DNA from: Paracoccus halophilus
GTDB lineage: Bacteria; Pseudomonadota; Alphaproteobacteria; Rhodobacterales; Rhodobacteraceae
Length of the DNA stretch: 64,000 nt
Reading direction: 5' to 3'
Assembly: GCF_000763905.1 (NCBI RefSeq)
Contig: NZ_JRKN01000016.1
Span: forward strand, 1 to 64,000
Positions 9,813 to 18,171 of the stretch are shown here, in pieces. Position numbers and translations under genes: made by a program. A model generated the notes under the pieces. The model was not told the DNA's origin, made no database searches, and worked only from the letters and a program-made list of their open reading frames with translations. Position 1 is the stretch's first letter, and each line of letters begins with the position of its first letter.

Positions 9813-10274
9813 CTACTCGACCTCGGACTGGATCTGATAGCGCATGGCAATCGCGAGGCGGTTCCAGAGATTCATCAGGCCGATCAGCATGGTCAAATCC
9901 GCTATTTCCTTCGTGTCGAAAAGATCGACCAAGGCGTCATATTCGGCATCGGAAGCTCGGCTCCCGCCAATCTTCGTCACGGCTTCAGCCCAGCCGAGCG
10001 CAGCCCGCTCTCGCTCTGACCAAATCGCGGCTTCATGCCAGCCACCGAGTAAGATAAGTTTGCGTTCTGATACGCCCGCCTTGATCGCCGCTTGACTGTG
10101 CATGTCGAGGCAGAAGGCACACCCATTGATTTGAGAAATGCGAACTTTCACCAGCTCGATCAGGGCTTTGCCAAGTGAGGAACCGTAAAGCTTCTGGTCT
10201 ACGACGGCGATCGCTTTGTAGATCTCGGGTGAAACTTGTTGCGGTGAGATACGGCCTGTACCAGTCAACTGCAT
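9813..10274 (-). CDS. Carboxymuconolactone decarboxylase/AhpD-like protein
   Basis: 153 aa from the ATG at 10274; the open frame continues upstream without family resemblance. It has the AhpD-like core: VKVRISQINGCAFCLDMHSQ carries the CxxC pair (CAFC) and the following histidine of the ExxCxxCxxxH-type redox site, with Q in place of the usual E. It then has LGGWHEAAIWSERERAALGWAEAVT, a conserved helix of the alkylhydroperoxidase-like family. A peroxidase or disulfide-reducing role is inferred from the motif. AAGGAG is only one base from the ATG, with another purine-rich GGAAG farther up, so initiation is not well supported. Codon use is less GC-biased than in its neighbours. Confidence 0.82.
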   Translation of the reverse strand: MQLTGTGRISPQQVSPEIYKAIAVVDQKLYGSSLGKALIELVKVRISQINGCAFCLDMHSQAAIKAGVSERKLILLGGWHEAAIWSERERAALGWAEAVTKIGGSRASDAEYDALVDLFDTKEIADLTMLIGLMNLWNRLAIAMRYQIQSEVE

Positions 10275-10480
10275 GCTCCTTGATGTCTTCCTGTGCGGTC
10301 TACAGGGATAGCTAAAGATCGTCAAAGTCGGTTTTGTCCCGCATAGCAGCCGGCCAGCATGGGGCATCTCTGGCTGACCTTTGCGCTGGAAGTGCCTGAC
10401 GCTTCCGCCTGTCAGGACCGGCGATACAGCGCCTCGTCAGTCAGCTATCTCAGGTATCTGACACCCGGGGCCGGGGCTGC

Positions 10481-11254
10481 CTAGCGCGCCGGAGGAGCAA
10501 GCTGGCCGCCGGCCTCGGCGAACAGGCGCAGGCTGGCGGCCTCGATGCGGTCCTCCAGGATCTCCATGACCGGTCCGGCGCGCTCGCCGGGCGGCAGGGG
10601 CGGCAGGAACTCGATCACCGCCGTGCCGCGCCGGATCGGATAGCCGCGCTTGGGCCAGAACATGCCGCAATTCACCGCCACCGGCACGATGGGCAGGCCG
10701 GTCGCGCGCTGGATCAGGCCGACACCGTGCTTGTAGGGGACGCTGGTGCCGGGGCGGGTGCGCGTGCCCTCGGGGTAGAAAATCAGCTGGCCGAGGCCAT
10801 CGGGGCTGGCCATGGCGGCCTGCACCTCGGCGGCGATCTGCTTCATCGCCTCCTTGCCGCGCGCGCGGTCGATGGGAATGCTGCCGACCTTGCGCGCGAA
10901 CCAGCCCATGACCGGCACGTTCAGCACCGCGCGCTTCATCACGAAGGCCCGGCGCGGGCAGGCCTGCGCCAGCGCCAGAATGTCCAGAAAGCTCTGATGT
11001 TTCGAGGCGATCAGGCAATCGCCGGCGGGGGGCGTGCCGCGAAACTCGACCCTGACGCCCAGGATGACCCGCGCCGCGCCCATCATCTGGCGCAGCCAGA
11101 CGGTCGCCACGTGATTGGCATGCGCCCGCCCGCGCAGCCCCTGCGGCAGCCCCCAGAGGCCCAGAACCAGGGTCGCGAGCGCGATATAGAGGTAATAGGC
11201 CAGTGTACGGAGCCAATCCAGCGGCGAGGCCGGGCGCGGCCGGTAGTCGGTCAT
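10481..11254 (-). CDS. plsC: 1-acyl-sn-glycerol-3-phosphate acyltransferase (PlsC-like)
   Basis: 257 aa. It acylates lysophosphatidate at the sn-2 position to give phosphatidate, at the inner membrane. An N-terminal hydrophobic segment (YYLYIALATLVLGLWGLP) anchors it. The acyltransferase blocks are visible: KHQSFLD (the HX4D catalytic motif, about 84-90), VMGWFARKVGSIPIDR, and FYPEGTRTRPG (block III). The start codon overlaps the ftsX stop by one base (TGATG), placing it third in a coupled ftsE-ftsX-plsC unit. That arrangement is common in this family as I recall it. Confidence 0.92.
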   Translation of the reverse strand: MTDYRPRPASPLDWLRTLAYYLYIALATLVLGLWGLPQGLRGRAHANHVATVWLRQMMGAARVILGVRVEFRGTPPAGDCLIASKHQSFLDILALAQACPRRAFVMKRAVLNVPVMGWFARKVGSIPIDRARGKEAMKQIAAEVQAAMASPDGLGQLIFYPEGTRTRPGTSVPYKHGVGLIQRATGLPIVPVAVNCGMFWPKRGYPIRRGTAVIEFLPPLPPGERAGPVMEILEDRIEAASLRLFAEAGGQLAPPAR

Positions 11255-12183
11255 CAGCGCACCTCGCGCAGCATGCGCAGCGCCGCCCAGCGGGTGGCGA
11301 CAAAGCCGATGGCGGCGGCCACCACCGGGATCAGGACCGGCAGCAGCCAGCCCCAGCCCCGAAAGCCGAGCCCGGTCAGAAAGCCGCCCGCCCCGTCGAC
11401 CGAGGGCAGCGCCCAGATCGCCAGCATCCCCAGCACCGTGCCGCCGGCCGCCCCCAACGCCGCGCGGCGGGTAAAGCGGCGCACGAAGGCGGTGGCGATG
11501 GTGATGTCGCGCGCCCCGACCAGGCGCAGCACCCGGATCACCTGCCCGTTCGCGGCCAGCGCCGCCTTGGCCGCCAGCGTGATCATCGCCCCCGAGGCCG
11601 ATGCGATCAGCAACAGCGAGAACAGCCCCAGGATGCGCAGCCGGTTCGCCGCGCTGACCAGCGGCTGGCGCCAGCGGGTATGGTCGTCCAGCACCGCGCC
11701 CGGCGCCTCGCCCTGCAGGCGCAGGCGCAGCGCCTCGGCATCGAAGCCCTCATCGGCCTCGACCAGTTCGATCAGCCGCGGGATCGGCAGCGCCTCGATC
11801 GGAAGATCGGGGCCGAACCAGGGCTCCAGCAGCTTTTCGACCTGCTCGTCGGGCAGGACCCTGGCTTCGGCGATGCCGGGCGTGGTGTCCAGCGCCGCCA
11901 TCACGGCATTCACCTGCCGGTCGATCTGATCGGGCGGCGCCTGCACGCGCACGGTCATGGTCTGGGTCAGTTCGCTGGACCAGCGTTCCGCCAGCCGCCC
12001 GGTCGCCAACGCCAGCGCCATGGCGAACACGGCAAGAAACGCCATCGCGGCGGCGGAAAACAGCGTCAGCTGCGCGGTAAAGCCGGTCGGCGGCACCACG
12101 CGGTCGGCCCCCGCCGCATCGGGCCGGGTCAGCCCGCGCCACAGTGTCGCCAGGTCAAGCGATTTCAGTTCGGGTTTCCTCAC
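11254..12183 (-). CDS. ftsX: Cell division protein FtsX
   Basis: 309 aa. It is the membrane partner of FtsE, relaying ATP hydrolysis at the divisome to periplasmic amidase activation. The pattern is N-terminal cytoplasmic tail, first membrane segment (TLFSAAAMAFLAVFAMALALA), periplasmic loop of about 100 residues with VRVQAPP near its start, then three membrane segments (LRILGLFSLLLIASASGAM, ALGAAGGTVLGMLAIWALP, WLLPVLIPVVAAAIGFVA). It overlaps ftsE by 4 bases upstream and plsC by 1 base downstream. Confidence 0.92.
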   Translation of the reverse strand: MRKPELKSLDLATLWRGLTRPDAAGADRVVPPTGFTAQLTLFSAAAMAFLAVFAMALALATGRLAERWSSELTQTMTVRVQAPPDQIDRQVNAVMAALDTTPGIAEARVLPDEQVEKLLEPWFGPDLPIEALPIPRLIELVEADEGFDAEALRLRLQGEAPGAVLDDHTRWRQPLVSAANRLRILGLFSLLLIASASGAMITLAAKAALAANGQVIRVLRLVGARDITIATAFVRRFTRRAALGAAGGTVLGMLAIWALPSVDGAGGFLTGLGFRGWGWLLPVLIPVVAAAIGFVATRWAALRMLREVR

Positions 12184-12854
12184 AGGTCTGCCCCCGCAAG
12201 TTGCAGTTTCATGCCCGCGATGCGCAGCACCCTTGCCTGCACCTGCTGCTTGGCGGCGCGGACCAGGTTCAGGTCATGGGTGGCGATCAGCACCGCCTTG
12301 CCCGACCGGTTCAGCTCGATCAGCAGTTGCAGCAGGCGCATCGACATGTCCCAGTCCAGATTGCCGGTCGGCTCATCGGCCAGGATCAGGTCGGGTGCCA
12401 TGATGACGGCGCGGGCCAGCGCCGCGCGCTGACGCTCGCCGCCCGACAGTTCCGGCGGCATGGCGCGGGCATGGCGCGACAGCTGCACCCAGGCCAGCAG
12501 ATCGCCAAGCGCCGCCATGTCGACCGCCTGCCCGGAAATCATCAGCGGCAGGGCGATGTTTTCCGCCACCGGCATATGGTCCAGGAATTGCGGGTCCTGA
12601 TGGACCACGCCGACCCGGCGGCGCAGCCCGGCAATGCCGTCGCGCGACAGCGCCCGGACATCCTGGCCAAAGGTCGACATGCGCCCGGCCGAGGGCAGCA
12701 GATCGGCGTAGCACAGCCGCAGAAAGGTCGTCTTGCCCGCCCCAGACGGCCCGGTCAGGAAATGAAAGGAACCCGGCTGAAGGCTCAGCGTCATGTCGGC
12801 CAGCAACGCTTCGCCGCCGCCATAGCCGAAGGACAGGTTCTGCATCTCGATCAC
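12180..12854 (-). CDS. ftsE: Cell division ATP-binding protein FtsE
   Basis: 224 aa, the usual FtsE size. Walker A GPSGAGKTT (35-43), Q-loop VGVVHQDPQFLDH, signature LSGGERQRAALARA and Walker B LILADEPTGNLD are all present, followed by the H-loop ATHDLNLV. It is a cytoplasmic ATPase bound to FtsX. First gene of ftsE-ftsX-plsC, divergent from the zinc-ribbon gene at 12980 across 125 bp that must hold both promoters. Confidence 0.93.
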   Translation of the reverse strand: MIEMQNLSFGYGGGEALLADMTLSLQPGSFHFLTGPSGAGKTTFLRLCYADLLPSAGRMSTFGQDVRALSRDGIAGLRRRVGVVHQDPQFLDHMPVAENIALPLMISGQAVDMAALGDLLAWVQLSRHARAMPPELSGGERQRAALARAVIMAPDLILADEPTGNLDWDMSMRLLQLLIELNRSGKAVLIATHDLNLVRAAKQQVQARVLRIAGMKLQLAGADL

Positions 12855-12979
12855 GGTCCACTCCTCTGGCTGCCGCCCGCTTGGCGCGCGGTTCGCGGCT
12901 TGATAGAACAGTCTGGCGGCGAATGCGAGACGCCCGCTTGACCGAATTCGCAGCCGAGGAAAGTTGAAAGGACCCGCCC

Positions 12980-13879
12980 ATGCGCCTGACCTGCCCCCGC
13001 TGCGCCGCCCAGTACGAGATTTCGGATGCGGCCATCATGGCGGCCGGGCGCGAGGTCGAATGTTCGGCCTGCGGCCATGTCTGGCACCAGCCGGGTCCGG
13101 CGAAAACCGCCAAAACGGCGATACCGGACACGCCCCGGCACAGCCCCCAGGACAGGCCCCAGGACAGGCCCTATGACCCCGACGAGCGCCCGGCGCTGAA
13201 CCGGCCGCTGAACGAATCGGTCCTGTCGATCCTGCGCGAAGAGACCGCGCGCGAACTTGGCGCGCGCCGGGCCGCCCCCCCCGCGACCGGCCCGACGGTG
13301 GATCACATCCGCGCGAAGAAAGCGCCCGCCGCGATCTATGACCACATCCCGCCGCGCCGCGTGCCGCCCCTGGGTATCCACAGCGAAACCGCGCCGCCAC
13401 CGGCGGCCGACCCGTCCGACAGCGAATGGCCGGCAACCACCGTCACCGCCGGCGCCGAGGGCATCCCGGCCGATCCGGTCACCCCGGCAGCACTGCCCGA
13501 CGCCACGGAACTGGCGGCGACGCTGACCCGCACGGGGCCGCCCCTGCCGGCCGGCGATGCACCCGCTTTGACCGAAGGCCCGGCCCGGGCAGAAACCGTG
13601 GCCGATGCCGAGCCCCCGCCAACGAGCGACCGCCCTGCGGCCGATGCCGCGCCGCTGGCCACTGCTGCGGCCATCCCGGCCGCCACCCCGGTCCGAGGCG
13701 GCTCGGGCTATATGACGGGTTTCGGGCTGGCGGTCATGATCGCGCTCGGGGTCGTCGCGCTTTACGCGCTGGCGCCAAGGGTCGCCGCCGATGAGGAAGC
13801 GGGGTTCCTGTCGGTCTTCCGGCAGGAACTCGACCGCGGGCGGCTCTGGCTTCACGATCGCATCATCGGCGAAGAATAG
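12980..13879 (+). CDS. MJ0042-type zinc-ribbon membrane protein
   Basis: 299 aa. The N-terminus is a small zinc ribbon with CPRC (Cys5, Cys8) and CSAC (Cys28, Cys31), matching the MJ0042 finger seen at the start of many alphaproteobacterial membrane-anchored proteins. A long disordered region rich in P, A, T, D and E follows (about 45-240). One membrane segment (YMTGFGLAVMIALGVVALYAL) and a short tail come at the end, so it is probably C-terminally anchored with the finger in the cytoplasm. Function unknown. It converges on the TIGR02302 gene with one base between the stop codons. Confidence 0.82.
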   Translation: MRLTCPRCAAQYEISDAAIMAAGREVECSACGHVWHQPGPAKTAKTAIPDTPRHSPQDRPQDRPYDPDERPALNRPLNESVLSILREETARELGARRAAPPATGPTVDHIRAKKAPAAIYDHIPPRRVPPLGIHSETAPPPAADPSDSEWPATTVTAGAEGIPADPVTPAALPDATELAATLTRTGPPLPAGDAPALTEGPARAETVADAEPPPTSDRPAADAAPLATAAAIPAATPVRGGSGYMTGFGLAVMIALGVVALYALAPRVAADEEAGFLSVFRQELDRGRLWLHDRIIGEE

Positions 13880-13880
13880 C

Positions 13881-16427
13881 TCAGAACCGCTCCAGCAGGC
13901 GGCCCAGATAGTCGCGCTCGTCGCGCGGCCGTTCTCGCTCGCCGCTGCGCCGCCGGATCTCGTCCTGAAGATCGCGCGCCTTGCGCGAACGGTCTGCCCC
14001 TTCGGCCAGGGGATCGCCGCCGCTGAGCGTGCTGCCATCGCCCGACAGGGCACGCCCCAGCGGATCCATCTGCGGCGGCGTATCATAGGGCCGCTCGAGC
14101 GCGCGCTTGCCGCCCGGACCTTCGCGGAACCCCTCACTGCCGTCCTGCGCGCTTTCGCCCTGCTGGTCCGCGCCCGGCTGGCCTTCGCCCTGCTGCTGCT
14201 GACCCTCGGCCCCCGGCTGCGGGTTCTGGGCCAGCGCATTGCCAAGCGCGCGCATGCCTTCGCGCAGGGACTGGATCGCCTGCGCCTGACGGCCCATCGC
14301 GCCGCCGGGATCGCCCTGGCGCAGGGCCTCCTCGGCCTCTTCCATGGCGCGGCCGGCCTCGTCGAGATTGCGCCGCGCCTCCTCCCCCTGGTCGGTGCCG
14401 CGCCCGGGCAGCAGGCCGCGCTGACGGCCCAATTGCTCGCGCAGCTGGCGCTGGCGGTCGGCCAGTTCCTGATTCCCGGCGCTGCCCTGACCCTGCTGGC
14501 CCGGCTGCCACTGGCCGTACTGGTCCTGCATCTGGCGCATCGCCTCATCGGCCAGATCCTGCTGCTCGCGCAGCGTCTCGGCCAGTTGCCCCATCCGCCC
14601 CGAGCGCGCCGACGAGGACGGATCGTTGCTGTTCGTCACCCGCAGATTCTGCATCATGCGGTTGAACTGCTCCAGCAGTTCCTGCGCTTCGGCCATGCGG
14701 CCCTCGTTCATCAGGCGCTGGATCTCGTCCATCATCTGCTGGATCTGATCGCCGGTGATCTGCTGGTTCGCGCCCTGCGGCGAGCGGTCGAAGCGCTCGG
14801 AGGGATCCTCGCCCTGCCGCTGGGCCAGCATCTCGATATATTCGTCGGTGGCCTTGCTCAATTCATCCATCAGGCGCTGGATCTCGTCGGGACTGGCGCC
14901 GTTGCGGATCGCCTCGGACAGCCGCTCCTGCGCCTGCTGCATGCGTTCCAGCGCATCGGCAAGGCCGCCATCCTCAAGCTGGACCGCGGCGTCCCACAGC
15001 ACCTGGGCCAGCCGGTTGCGCGCCTCCTCGGTCAGGTTGCCGGATTCCAGCGTGCCGACGGCGCCCCGCAGCCCGTTGTAAAGCTGTTCCTCCATGAAGC
15101 CGTCGGGCTGCCAGCTGATCGCGCGCAGGACCTCGGCACTGCGCCCGGCATTGTCGCGCGACCACAGAAGATCGCGCCGCAGCTCGATCAGCGCGGCGGC
15201 CAGCGGGTCGAAAAAGCGCCGGCCGGGCAGGATCATCGGCAGGGGCGGCGACGCGCCCTCCTGCCCGATCCCGTCGCTGACCTTCAACGAGACGGTCACC
15301 GGCAGATTGGCCCAGGGGTGGCGCGACAGATCCTCGACCAGCCGGCCGCGTATATCCTGGCGCCCGCCCGAGGCCGGCAGCGGCAGCACAAGCGTGATCG
15401 CGTCGCGCGGCTCGGGCTCGGCGGCAAGGCCGAAGCGGCGATCGACCGCGCCCATGTCCAGCGCGACGACCGCCTGCCCGCCCGCCACGCCGTTATCGTC
15501 GCCGGCGGTGAAATCCTGGATGAAGCGGCCGTCCGCGCGCCGCTCGGGGGCGGTGCCCGGCGCGACATGGGGGGCGGCATCGGGCAGGACGTTGATCGGG
15601 AACCGGCGGCCCGCGACCTCCAGCACGCCGTCGCGCTCGGCGGTGAATTCGGGCGCCGAGGGGTCGGCATCCGCAACGGCCGTGCCGATATCCTGCGTGA
15701 TCCGCGACGGCCCGGCATAAAAGCGGAAACTCAGCACCGTGCCCTCGGGCAGTTCCAGCACCTCGCCCTCGGGCAGGGGGTTCAGGTAAATGGTCGGCCG
15801 GCGGGTATAGGCGGGCGGCTCGGCCCATCCTTCCCACATCGGCGCGGCCGGCACATCGGGGCGGATCTCGGGCGCGGGGCGAAAGGTCGCGCCAAGCGCC
15901 GCGATCCCCTGCCCAAGCCGGCCCGAGGGCGCAAAGATCAGCGCCATGACCAGCGCGACCAGCCCGACCAGCCGCAAGGCCGCCGGGTCGCGCCAGCGCA
16001 GCCGCGCATCCGGGGCAACCGGGCGGGCGGCCGAGGCCAGCTGCGCCATCCGCGCCAGATGCGCGCGCCACAGCCCGGCCGATCCGTCATCATCGGCCCC
16101 GACCGCGACCCGGTCGCGCAGCGCGGAAAGCGGCTGTCCCGGCAGGGTCGCATCGACCCTGAGCCGCGCGCCGTCCGCGCTTGGCAGACGGAACCGCCAG
16201 AGCCCCCGGCCCGCCAGTACCAGCACCACCAGACCCACCGCGACCATGATCCAGCGCAGCATCCGCGCCCCGAACAGATCGGCCGCGCCGAATGCCAGCG
16301 CCGCCAGCAGCAGGGCCAGCACCACCGCCAGCGGCCAGAAGGCCCGGGCAAGCGCCTCCCACCACATGCCGGCGCGGGTCAGGCCGACCGCGCGCGACGC
16401 CGCTGAGAGGTGCTGTCCCTGTTTCAT
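13881..16427 (-). CDS. TIGR02302 family (DUF4175-like) membrane protein
   Basis: 848 aa from the ATG at 16427; upstream codons look unlike protein. Two adjacent hydrophobic segments lie near the N-terminus (WPLAVVLALLLAALAFGAA and WIMVAVGLVVLVLAGRGLW) and a third near 165-180 (LRLVGLVALVMALIF). A large domain of strands follows, probably periplasmic, containing WEGWAEPPAYTRRPTIYLNP, typical of DUF4175/TIGR02302. From about residue 520 onward the protein is very rich in Q, E, R and M in heptad-like runs, then Q/G-rich low-complexity sequence. This is known as an alphaproteobacterial conserved hypothetical. Function unknown. It is downstream of lysA on the same strand. Confidence 0.85.
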   Translation of the reverse strand: MKQGQHLSAASRAVGLTRAGMWWEALARAFWPLAVVLALLLAALAFGAADLFGARMLRWIMVAVGLVVLVLAGRGLWRFRLPSADGARLRVDATLPGQPLSALRDRVAVGADDDGSAGLWRAHLARMAQLASAARPVAPDARLRWRDPAALRLVGLVALVMALIFAPSGRLGQGIAALGATFRPAPEIRPDVPAAPMWEGWAEPPAYTRRPTIYLNPLPEGEVLELPEGTVLSFRFYAGPSRITQDIGTAVADADPSAPEFTAERDGVLEVAGRRFPINVLPDAAPHVAPGTAPERRADGRFIQDFTAGDDNGVAGGQAVVALDMGAVDRRFGLAAEPEPRDAITLVLPLPASGGRQDIRGRLVEDLSRHPWANLPVTVSLKVSDGIGQEGASPPLPMILPGRRFFDPLAAALIELRRDLLWSRDNAGRSAEVLRAISWQPDGFMEEQLYNGLRGAVGTLESGNLTEEARNRLAQVLWDAAVQLEDGGLADALERMQQAQERLSEAIRNGASPDEIQRLMDELSKATDEYIEMLAQRQGEDPSERFDRSPQGANQQITGDQIQQMMDEIQRLMNEGRMAEAQELLEQFNRMMQNLRVTNSNDPSSSARSGRMGQLAETLREQQDLADEAMRQMQDQYGQWQPGQQGQGSAGNQELADRQRQLREQLGRQRGLLPGRGTDQGEEARRNLDEAGRAMEEAEEALRQGDPGGAMGRQAQAIQSLREGMRALGNALAQNPQPGAEGQQQQGEGQPGADQQGESAQDGSEGFREGPGGKRALERPYDTPPQMDPLGRALSGDGSTLSGGDPLAEGADRSRKARDLQDEIRRRSGERERPRDERDYLGRLLERF

Positions 16428-16449
16428 GCGGCCAATATCCCACGGGCGC

Positions 16450-16470
16450 CCGGGGGTGTGGAACCCCCGG
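16450..16470 (-). other. Stem-loop between lysA and the TIGR02302 gene
   Basis: CCGGGGGT/ACCCCCGG forms an 8-bp stem with a 5-base loop in the 67-bp gap after lysA. No T-run follows on the minus strand, so it is more likely an mRNA-stabilising or attenuating hairpin than a full terminator. Confidence 0.4.
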
Positions 16471-16494
16471 CAGGAATCCGGTGCAAGGAGCCGA

Positions 16495-17760
16495 TCAAAG
16501 CCATGCGGGGATGGTATCGCGTCCCAGCATTTCCTCAAGCGTCGGCCTTGCCCGAATGACGGCGAATTGATCGCCGCTGACCAGCACCTCGGGCACCAGC
16601 GGCCGCGAATTGTATTCCGAGGCCATCACCGCCCCGTAAGCCCCGGCCGAGCGGAAAGCGACCAGATCCCCCGCCGCAAGCCCCGGCAATTCCACGGCCT
16701 TTGCAAAAGTATCGCCGGTTTCGCAGACCGGCCCCACCACGTCATGCGGCGCGAGATCCGCGCCGGGCGGGGTTTCGCGCAGCGGGACGATATCGTGATG
16801 CGCGCTGTACATGGCCGGGCGGATCAGGTCGTTCATCGCCGCGTCGAGGATCAGGAAGTCCCGCCCCTCGCCCTGTTTCGGATAGATGACGGAACTCAGC
16901 AGGATACCGGCATTGCCGGCAATGTTGCGCCCCGGCTCGATCTCGATCTCGCAGCCCAGATCGCCCACGGTGTCGCGAATCACCTGGCCGTATTCGATCG
17001 GCAGGGGCGGCGCGTTATTGTCGCGGCGATAGGGGATGCCCAGACCGCCGCCCATGTCCAGCCGGCGAATGTCATGGCCATCGGCGCGCAGGGCGCGGGT
17101 CAGTTCGGCCATCTTGGCATAGGCCTGACGGTAGGGGTCCAGATCGGTCAGCTGGCTGCCGATATGCATGTCGATGCCGACCACCTCGATCCCCGGCAGG
17201 CGGGCGGCATGGGCATAGACATCGCGCGCCCGCGCGATGGGGATGCCGAACTTGTTTTCCGATTTCCCGGTGGCGATCTTTTCATGCGTCTTTGCGTCGA
17301 CGTCCGGGTTCACCCGCACGGCAATCGGCGCGCGCAGCCCCATGGAATGCGCGACGCGCGACAAAAGCGCCATCTCGGGCTCGGATTCGACGTTGAACTG
17401 GCGGATGCCGCCCTCGAGCGCCATGCGCATCTCGGATTCCAGCTTGCCCACGCCCGAGAACACGATCCGCTCGCCCGGCACGCCCGCCGCGCGTGCCCGG
17501 GCATATTCCCCGCCCGAGACGATATCCATGCCCGCGCCCAGATCGCCCAGCAGCTTGAGCACCGCGATATTCGAATTCGCCTTGACCGCGAAGCAGACCA
17601 GATGATCGGTCCAGTCCAGCGCCTGCTGAAACAGCTTGAAATGCCGGGTCAGCGTGGCGGCGGAATAGACATAGACCGGCGTGCCGACGGCCTGCGCGAT
17701 GCGCGTCAGCGGCACGTCCTCGGCATGCAGCCAGCCATCCACATAGTTGAAGTGATCCAT
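16495..17760 (-). CDS. lysA: Diaminopimelate decarboxylase
   Basis: 421 aa. This PLP enzyme converts meso-diaminopimelate to L-lysine, the last lysine step. The PLP lysine is Lys60 in CFAVKANSN, with GGGLGIPY, EPGRNIAGNAG (phosphate-binding region) and the active-site cysteine in VCETGDTF. The start at 17760 (MDHFNYVDG) overlaps the preceding small membrane gene by one base (TGATG). A longer open frame upstream does not resemble LysA. It belongs to a chain argH - small lipoprotein - small membrane protein - lysA with overlapping codons, so arginine and lysine end enzymes share a transcript. Confidence 0.95.
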   Translation of the reverse strand: MDHFNYVDGWLHAEDVPLTRIAQAVGTPVYVYSAATLTRHFKLFQQALDWTDHLVCFAVKANSNIAVLKLLGDLGAGMDIVSGGEYARARAAGVPGERIVFSGVGKLESEMRMALEGGIRQFNVESEPEMALLSRVAHSMGLRAPIAVRVNPDVDAKTHEKIATGKSENKFGIPIARARDVYAHAARLPGIEVVGIDMHIGSQLTDLDPYRQAYAKMAELTRALRADGHDIRRLDMGGGLGIPYRRDNNAPPLPIEYGQVIRDTVGDLGCEIEIEPGRNIAGNAGILLSSVIYPKQGEGRDFLILDAAMNDLIRPAMYSAHHDIVPLRETPPGADLAPHDVVGPVCETGDTFAKAVELPGLAAGDLVAFRSAGAYGAVMASEYNSRPLVPEVLVSGDQFAVIRARPTLEEMLGRDTIPAWL

Positions 17761-18032
17761 CAGGTAATCCTGCGAGAGCGGATGAAAAGATAAAGCGGCA
17801 GCGCGCAGCCGATGCCAAGCGCCAATGCCGGCAGGGTCCAGAGCGCGGCCCAGTTGCGCCGCACCATGGTCTCGGTCAGGCACCAGAGCGCCAGCGCGAT
17901 CTGCGCCACGATCTCGGTCGCGCGGGTGCCGGCCCAAGGCAGATCGCCCTGCCACAGCGCCAGCGCCGCGCCCAGCAATGCCAGCACCAGCCAGCACAGC
18001 CGCAGGGGCGTCAGGTCAAAGGGTCGAGACAA
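17760..18032 (-). CDS. DUF2834-like small membrane protein
   Basis: 90 aa if it starts at the TTG at 18032, which overlaps the end of the lipoprotein gene and gives a protein opening [17 protein letters not shown] codons at 18038 and further upstream are alternatives. Three membrane segments are visible: LCWLVLALLGAALALW, IVAQIALALWCLTETMV and a C-terminal run ending GCALPLYLFIRSR. The last resembles the conserved end of DUF2834 proteins. Function unknown. Its stop overlaps the lysA start by one base. Confidence 0.62.
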   Translation of the reverse strand: MSRPFDLTPLRLCWLVLALLGAALALWQGDLPWAGTRATEIVAQIALALWCLTETMVRRNWAALWTLPALALGIGCALPLYLFIRSRRIT

Positions 18033-18171
18033 CACCGATACGTGCCTCACCGCTGATGTCCAGACCCGGCGCGGGCTGGTCGGTATCGGGCCGCGTGGGC
18101 GGACCATCCACGCCGCAGCCGGCAAGCGCCGCGACCAGTGCCAGGGCGATCAGGGGAGCATATCGGGTCAT
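18016..18171 (-). CDS. Small LptM/YifL-like lipoprotein
   Basis: 51 aa. A lipoprotein signal with lipobox LAGC (Cys19) is followed by a short proline-rich mature peptide beginning [11 protein letters not shown]. Size, lipobox and the GPP stretch match the LptM (YifL) family, which in E. coli helps mature the LPS translocon LptD. Its ATG overlaps the argH stop by 4 bases (ATGA), and its own end overlaps the start of the next membrane gene. It is easily missed because of its length. Confidence 0.72.
   Translation of the reverse strand: MTRYAPLIALALVAALAGCGVDGPPTRPDTDQPAPGLDISGEARIGVVSTL

Noticed and set aside
13881..14500. Repeats in the Q/E-rich tail of the TIGR02302 gene as a tandem repeat array
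   Set aside because: The DNA words vary; this is low-complexity protein sequence, not a DNA repeat family.
17761..17997. N-terminal extension of lysA
   Set aside because: The extension lies over the small membrane gene in another frame, and LysA resemblance begins at MDHFNYVDG.
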